From positions 6,438,375 to 6,502,374 of the forward strand of contig CM039502.1 of NCBI GenBank assembly GCA_022432975.1: a DNA stretch of 64,000 nucleotides, written 5' to 3'. The translations under genes and the position numbers were made by a program. Below are positions 59,701-64,000 of this stretch, in pieces. This stretch comes from Begonia masoniana. Its lineage: Eukaryota; Streptophyta; Magnoliopsida; Cucurbitales; Begoniaceae. How positions within the stretch are numbered: the first letter of the stretch is position 1; every line of letters starts with the position of its first letter. The notes under the pieces were generated by a model. The model did not search any database and had not been told where the DNA came from. It saw only the letters and a list, made by a program, of their open reading frames with translations.

Positions 59701-62700
59701 ACTTGCCTTATTGGGACACATGTTACATGCTGCAACTTTGTAGCATATTGCAGGACGCCTGGAGCGAGAAGGGGCATCCCTTGATGCTAATACAAGGAGC
59801 CAAATCCAGACAGAATCAATGCAACTAGGGCTTGCTATGCAGCAACTGGGTGCACTTTTTCTTGAACTTGGTCGTGCAATTTTGACCTTGCGCATGGGGC
59901 AGTCACCTGTATGGTTTCTTCTTTCTTCTTTGATTAGTTTATTTATTTACATAGTATGATGAAATTACATGATCAATATGCAGGAAGAATCTGTTGTGAA
60001 TGCTGGACCTGCAGTTTACATTTCACCATCAGGCCCTAATCCTATAATGGTTCAGGTTTGTTAATGTTTGAATACCACACTTCTTTTTTATTGTATGACT
60101 ACTTCTTTTTAAGTTAAAATCCTGGTGGTGTAATTTCACAAAACTACCGTACTGTATAATCATGTTTGATTGCGGAGTTGTTTTAAATACTGTATGACAA
60201 ACACCTTGGTTTGGTAAAGTATGGATAGGTCAATTGAGCTCCTTTCCCATTTTCCCAGTAAAAACTGTGTAGGTCAATTGAGCCTTCTTATGCATTTTCC
60301 CAATAAAACCTATTCTTTGTCAATTCTTATCACGGCATTATGTTGTTTTTAGTGTATCCGTGAACTTGATGGTGGGTTCTGTAAATGGTCATGCTAAACG
60401 TCATTTAAGTTTTGTTTTATTAATTTTTGCAATTTAATTTTACTTTCTGTACAATGTTCCCTGAATAACTAAGAACTTTTTGCCCATGAAGAACTGAGAA
60501 GTTTTTCTTGATAATGAATATGATAGTCATTTAAAAGATGGAGAGAATGGTCCATGATGGATGCCACCTGTCCTTATATGGTTTATGGCCTTGTCTGATT
60601 AATTCATAGCGCATACTAAGTGATATCTGGCTGTATGTTATCAAAGGTTTTGATCTTCTTTTAATGCAATAGTATCTATGGTCATTGTATTACATGCAGC
60701 CTTTCCCCCTTCAAACCAGCTCACTCTTTGGCGCTTCTATTCCTCCATCAAACCCTTTTAACCTTGGTCCTGTTGGTGTTGGAAATGTCCCTCGGCATAT
60801 AAATATTCATATTCATGGTGGTGAGAATAAGTTCTTTTTTCTGGCCTATGTAATTCTATTTTGCCGCTATTTTTTACCCGGTACTTAGTTGCTCCAAATT
60901 GTTTCTACAGTTGGTACCAGACCAAACAATGCAGATGGCTTGTTGGGAGAACGCCAAAATGAAACAGGTTCTCTTGATTCTGGTGCACCACGGGAGTTAC
61001 CTGTCAGAAATGTTATCTCATCTGCTGCACCTCCACAACCTAATATTATCACGGCCGCCATACCTCTACATCCTAATATTATCACAGCTGTACCTCCACG
61101 TCTACTGGCATCACAGTCTCTACACCAACACAACCCGACCAAGGTGTTTCTATTTCTCTGCCACTTTCTGAATCTGTAATATCTTCTTCTGTCGTGACCG
61201 ATTCAGGAACAAGTTTCATGGTTGATACTCAAGAAGATAGTATGGTTCGACTGGTGAGAGATCTCCCAAGTATCACAAGTAACAACAATGAGGCTGATAT
61301 GTTGACATCGGAAGATGGTAGAAAGAAGGTACTTTTTCTAAATGATCTGAGCTCTTGCCATTCCCTTTCCACTGGGTTCTCCATTATGCATAATACTTTT
61401 TCATGAAATATGTGCAGTCTCATATTGAAAGCAATGAGACTATTGTCCTTCAAGATTCATCAACTTCCTCAACTGGAAGAACTGCAGGGAAGTCGGAAGA
61501 TATCATGGAGAATATTGACCAGTCTGGAAAGCCTTCTGTGGCTGAAGGTGTTCAAGCTGTTCCACTTGGTTTGGGCCTGGGAGGCCTGGGACGAAGAGTA
61601 AGTTTATCATCTTTGATATGTTCTCTTTTTCTATTTCTGTCAAGTGTCGCATCTGTATTTTTTTCCTCAGATCCCATATAAATTTTGCATGCATTGTTCG
61701 TTCCAGGTGATTTATCAGCCATCTATCATATCATAGAGTATATGGTGTTGGTCAATACCTATGTTATGTATCTGATAAAAGAAGGATCTATGAATGAACT
61801 TTGATGTTTGACTCGAGCTTGGTATTTGCAGGAGTTTTTTTAATTTCTTTCATTCAGATTTCTTATCAAATTTTGCCAATTTTTATTGCTGATTGATTAG
61901 AAGCCAGGAAGGCAGCTAAATATGCAAGAGAAAAGGAGTGTAATGGGTGCAACAAGTAGTGGTCTTAGCGATCAAAGTAAAAAACCAACAGCTGTGTCAA
62001 CTGGACAACAAATTTTGCAATCCCTTGCATCCGGCAAGGCAACGGATAGGTCAAATGCTTCTAACTCCTCAGCAGCAAGATCACCATCTACTGTTAGTTC
62101 AGGCACGAATGGCAGACCGCTGCAAGGGGACGATTCTAATGGTCAAATTGATTTAACTAGTGCCATGTCTCGGGCGCTTCAGAATCCTGCTTTAAGTGGT
62201 TTCCTAACTGGTGTTTCAGACCAACTTGGTGCTGGTTCTCCTGATGTCTTGAGGAACATGTTGCAACAGGTCACACAGAGTCCCCAAATGAGAAATACTG
62301 TCAATGAAATAGCTCGACAGATTGACACCCAAGAAGTTGAGAGGATGTTTACTGGGATGGGGAGAGACCAAAGTGGCAGCCTTGATTTCCAAAAGATTTT
62401 CCAACAGATGATGCCAGTAGTTTCACGAGTCTTTAATAGAGGATCAACAGAAACGTTCCCGAGTATGGAAACTGATTTACAGCCAAATCATGACAGGTCA
62501 CTCAACTCTGACAAACTTGGACGGAATTCTCAGGTTTGTTGAACACCTGGGTCTTTTGTATGGATTCTTCTTGATGCAGTGATAGTTTTTCGCCTTGTGT
62601 GTAATCTTTACATGCTACCATGGCTATCGTTTATGCTGATTTTTAATCATAGTTTCTTTAATAGCTAATTACCATTCATTTGAAAGACCGAGTACATCTA

Positions 62701-63197
62701 TCCAGAAATAAGGCAACTAAGACATGCATTTGATTGTAACTGTTGCTAGTCTTTTCTTATTGCATTCATCTTTGTTATCTTAATGCTTATCTGCACGAAA
62801 CACGCTTCTTTTAGTGATGTTTTTTGTTATAGTCTTTTTTATTTTATTGTTATGAAAAAGGTTGACGTCCAGCCGGTAGTCCAGAGATTGAACACCAGAG
62901 TCCACCTGGTGATATTTTTCAAGCAGTAGTTGAAAGGTCAGTTCAGTTTGCTGATGATAACAATAGTTTGGAGGATATGGTGGGGGAGTTGTGCACGGAT
63001 GATGAACTTATCAATGTAAGTAATTTATAACCTTGGTTTGCTGCTCATGTCGATCTTTTTTGGGCTGCTTGAAAGTTGCAGTCCTGTTGTGATATAGAGA
63101 TGTCTTTTTATTGATAAATTATCGACAGGATTATTTGGACATCTTGCGACAAGATTTAAGCAAACTATTAGAAGGCGATGGTAACAAGAAAAGCTGA
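56792..63197 (+). CDS. CIP73: BAG6/CIP73-like ubiquitin-domain protein
   Basis: Plant relative of BAG6/Scythe, including the legume CCaMK-interacting protein CIP73; BAG6 proteins act in protein quality control. Coding exons: 56792-56920, 57149-57266, 57824-57931, 58027-58145, 58239-58319, 58498-58686, 58823-58895, 58968-59122, 59744-59908, 59984-60055, 60700-60820, 60911-61328, 61418-61597, 61901-62533, 62861-63015 and 63129-63197, about 928 residues. The ubiquitin-like domain is at residues about 24-97 (GQQRLIFRGKVLKDDHPLSE). Then Gln/Asn/Pro-rich low-complexity sequence, a conserved ALFLELGRAILTLRMGQSP, and a C-terminal PLGLGLGGLG and helix-rich part. Frame changes without a plausible intron occur in exon 12 (near 61093) and exon 15 (near 62887). 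Each equals one missing base: sequencing error or real damage. Confidence 0.88.
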
Positions 63198-64000
63198 TAT
63201 ATGCGAGCTTCCCATAAGAATTCATCATGTACATGGGGGAGCCTTGCGAACCAGTGAAGTATGCTGTCTAACAATCTCCCGAGGTGAAATAGAACTTCAT
63301 TCCACAGGTACACTGAATGTCTGTACAAATTGAGATTTGGATGCTGCATGAGCCCAATAAGTTGTGTTTGTACTTGCATACTTTTCGACTGAGCTTCATT
63401 GTATTGAACTAGTGGTATTATTCATACCATCACGCGATTGGGTTCTGTATTAATTATTGATCAAAGAACTACCATACTTCGGTTTGACTTGATCAAATTT
63501 CAGAATGGGTTGGTGTTTGGGATGATTAGCTTGGGTAAGGTTCTAGCGTGGCTAAATTCTACAAATATATATTGTTTTTTGCTGTCACAAGTAGAAATGT
63601 AACATGTTATTTTTTGCTACATCATCGTCAGTAAGTGGGATATTATCATAGTAAATGTGGGGAAACCAGAATCTAGGGGTTATGAAGCCATTAATGGATG
63701 AAAGCAAAGGTTGTTCCTGAAATTAGAAGTTTTAATACAAATATATGTTCCTCCCAACTAGCATCTTCCGTAAGGAGTTAGACAAGTGTATGAGCACACA
63801 AATGTAGGTTCTAGTGTTATTCTCCCATCTTCTTGGGTTGGGGGTCTGCCTGTGTGGTGGTAATTGGTTGTTCCAAAATCTCTTTTGGGTAGGTAGGCCA
63901 AAAAGCGAGCTTCTTAGTGCACCTAATGCCTCCTAGGTTTGCTTTTAAGCTTGCTCTAACAAGTACTTCAATATGAGATGGTTGATGCATATTTTGTTTT
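63198..64000. other. 3' UTR and downstream flank
   Basis: AT-rich sequence after the CIP73-like stop; the 3' UTR probably occupies the first few hundred bases. No further gene is recognisable up to the window end. Confidence 0.5.

Overview
The window is nuclear DNA of a flowering plant, most likely a eudicot. Genes have GT-AG introns, AT-rich introns and intergenic DNA, and plant-specific families: a COR47/ERD10-type dehydrin, an LHT8-type amino acid transporter, a class I carboxylesterase, a plant neutral ceramidase and a CIP73-like ubiquitin-domain protein. About half of the window is repeats. I see no bacterial operon, CRISPR array, rRNA or tRNA gene.

Layout. 1-16.3 kb is gene-rich: the 5' part of an EIPR1-like gene (minus, runs off the left edge), a short FtsHi-like gene relic, an intronless carboxylesterase (3821-4768), an LHT8-like transporter (five exons, 7004-9450), a small two-pass membrane protein (minus, 10016-11098), a decayed Ty1/copia relic, and a dehydrin with an ABRE/DRE-rich promoter (15540-16311). 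16.7-36.4 kb holds a complete nine-exon neutral ceramidase (16752-19987) and a tandem, 5'-truncated copy (30752-32194). Between them lie a 3.25-kb solo LTR with a perfect 31 x 16-bp array and a Ty3/gypsy element whose 5' half is missing exactly where the truncated copy begins. 33.3-44.9 kb is nested repeats: a diverged repeat 'X', a MULE-like foldback with 9-bp target duplication, and two solo LTRs with 5-bp target duplications. 44.9-52.8 kb holds two fragments of an endogenous caulimovirid (plant pararetrovirus) in opposite orientation, all reading frames broken. 53.3-54.2 kb is a complete 824-bp TRIM. 56.8-63.2 kb is a 16-exon BAG6/CIP73-like gene with two apparent one-base frameshifts.

How things fit together. 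The host genes are unrelated single-copy genes and form no pathway. The one strong story is evolutionary. The ceramidase gene with its 3' flank was duplicated in tandem. A Ty3 element then entered the flank of copy 1. A deletion removed the 5' half of that element, the intergenic DNA and the first half of copy 2. An LTR element also entered copy 1 and left a solo LTR. Copy 2 at both sites shows the state without the insertions.

I did not find a convincing new molecular system. The most unusual items are the inverted caulimovirid pair, the perfect 31-copy array inside an LTR, palindrome- and TGACGTCA-rich LTRs, and the datable ceramidase duplication. Exon limits are hand-placed from splice signals, phase and family resemblance; percentages and family names come from reading, not from searches.
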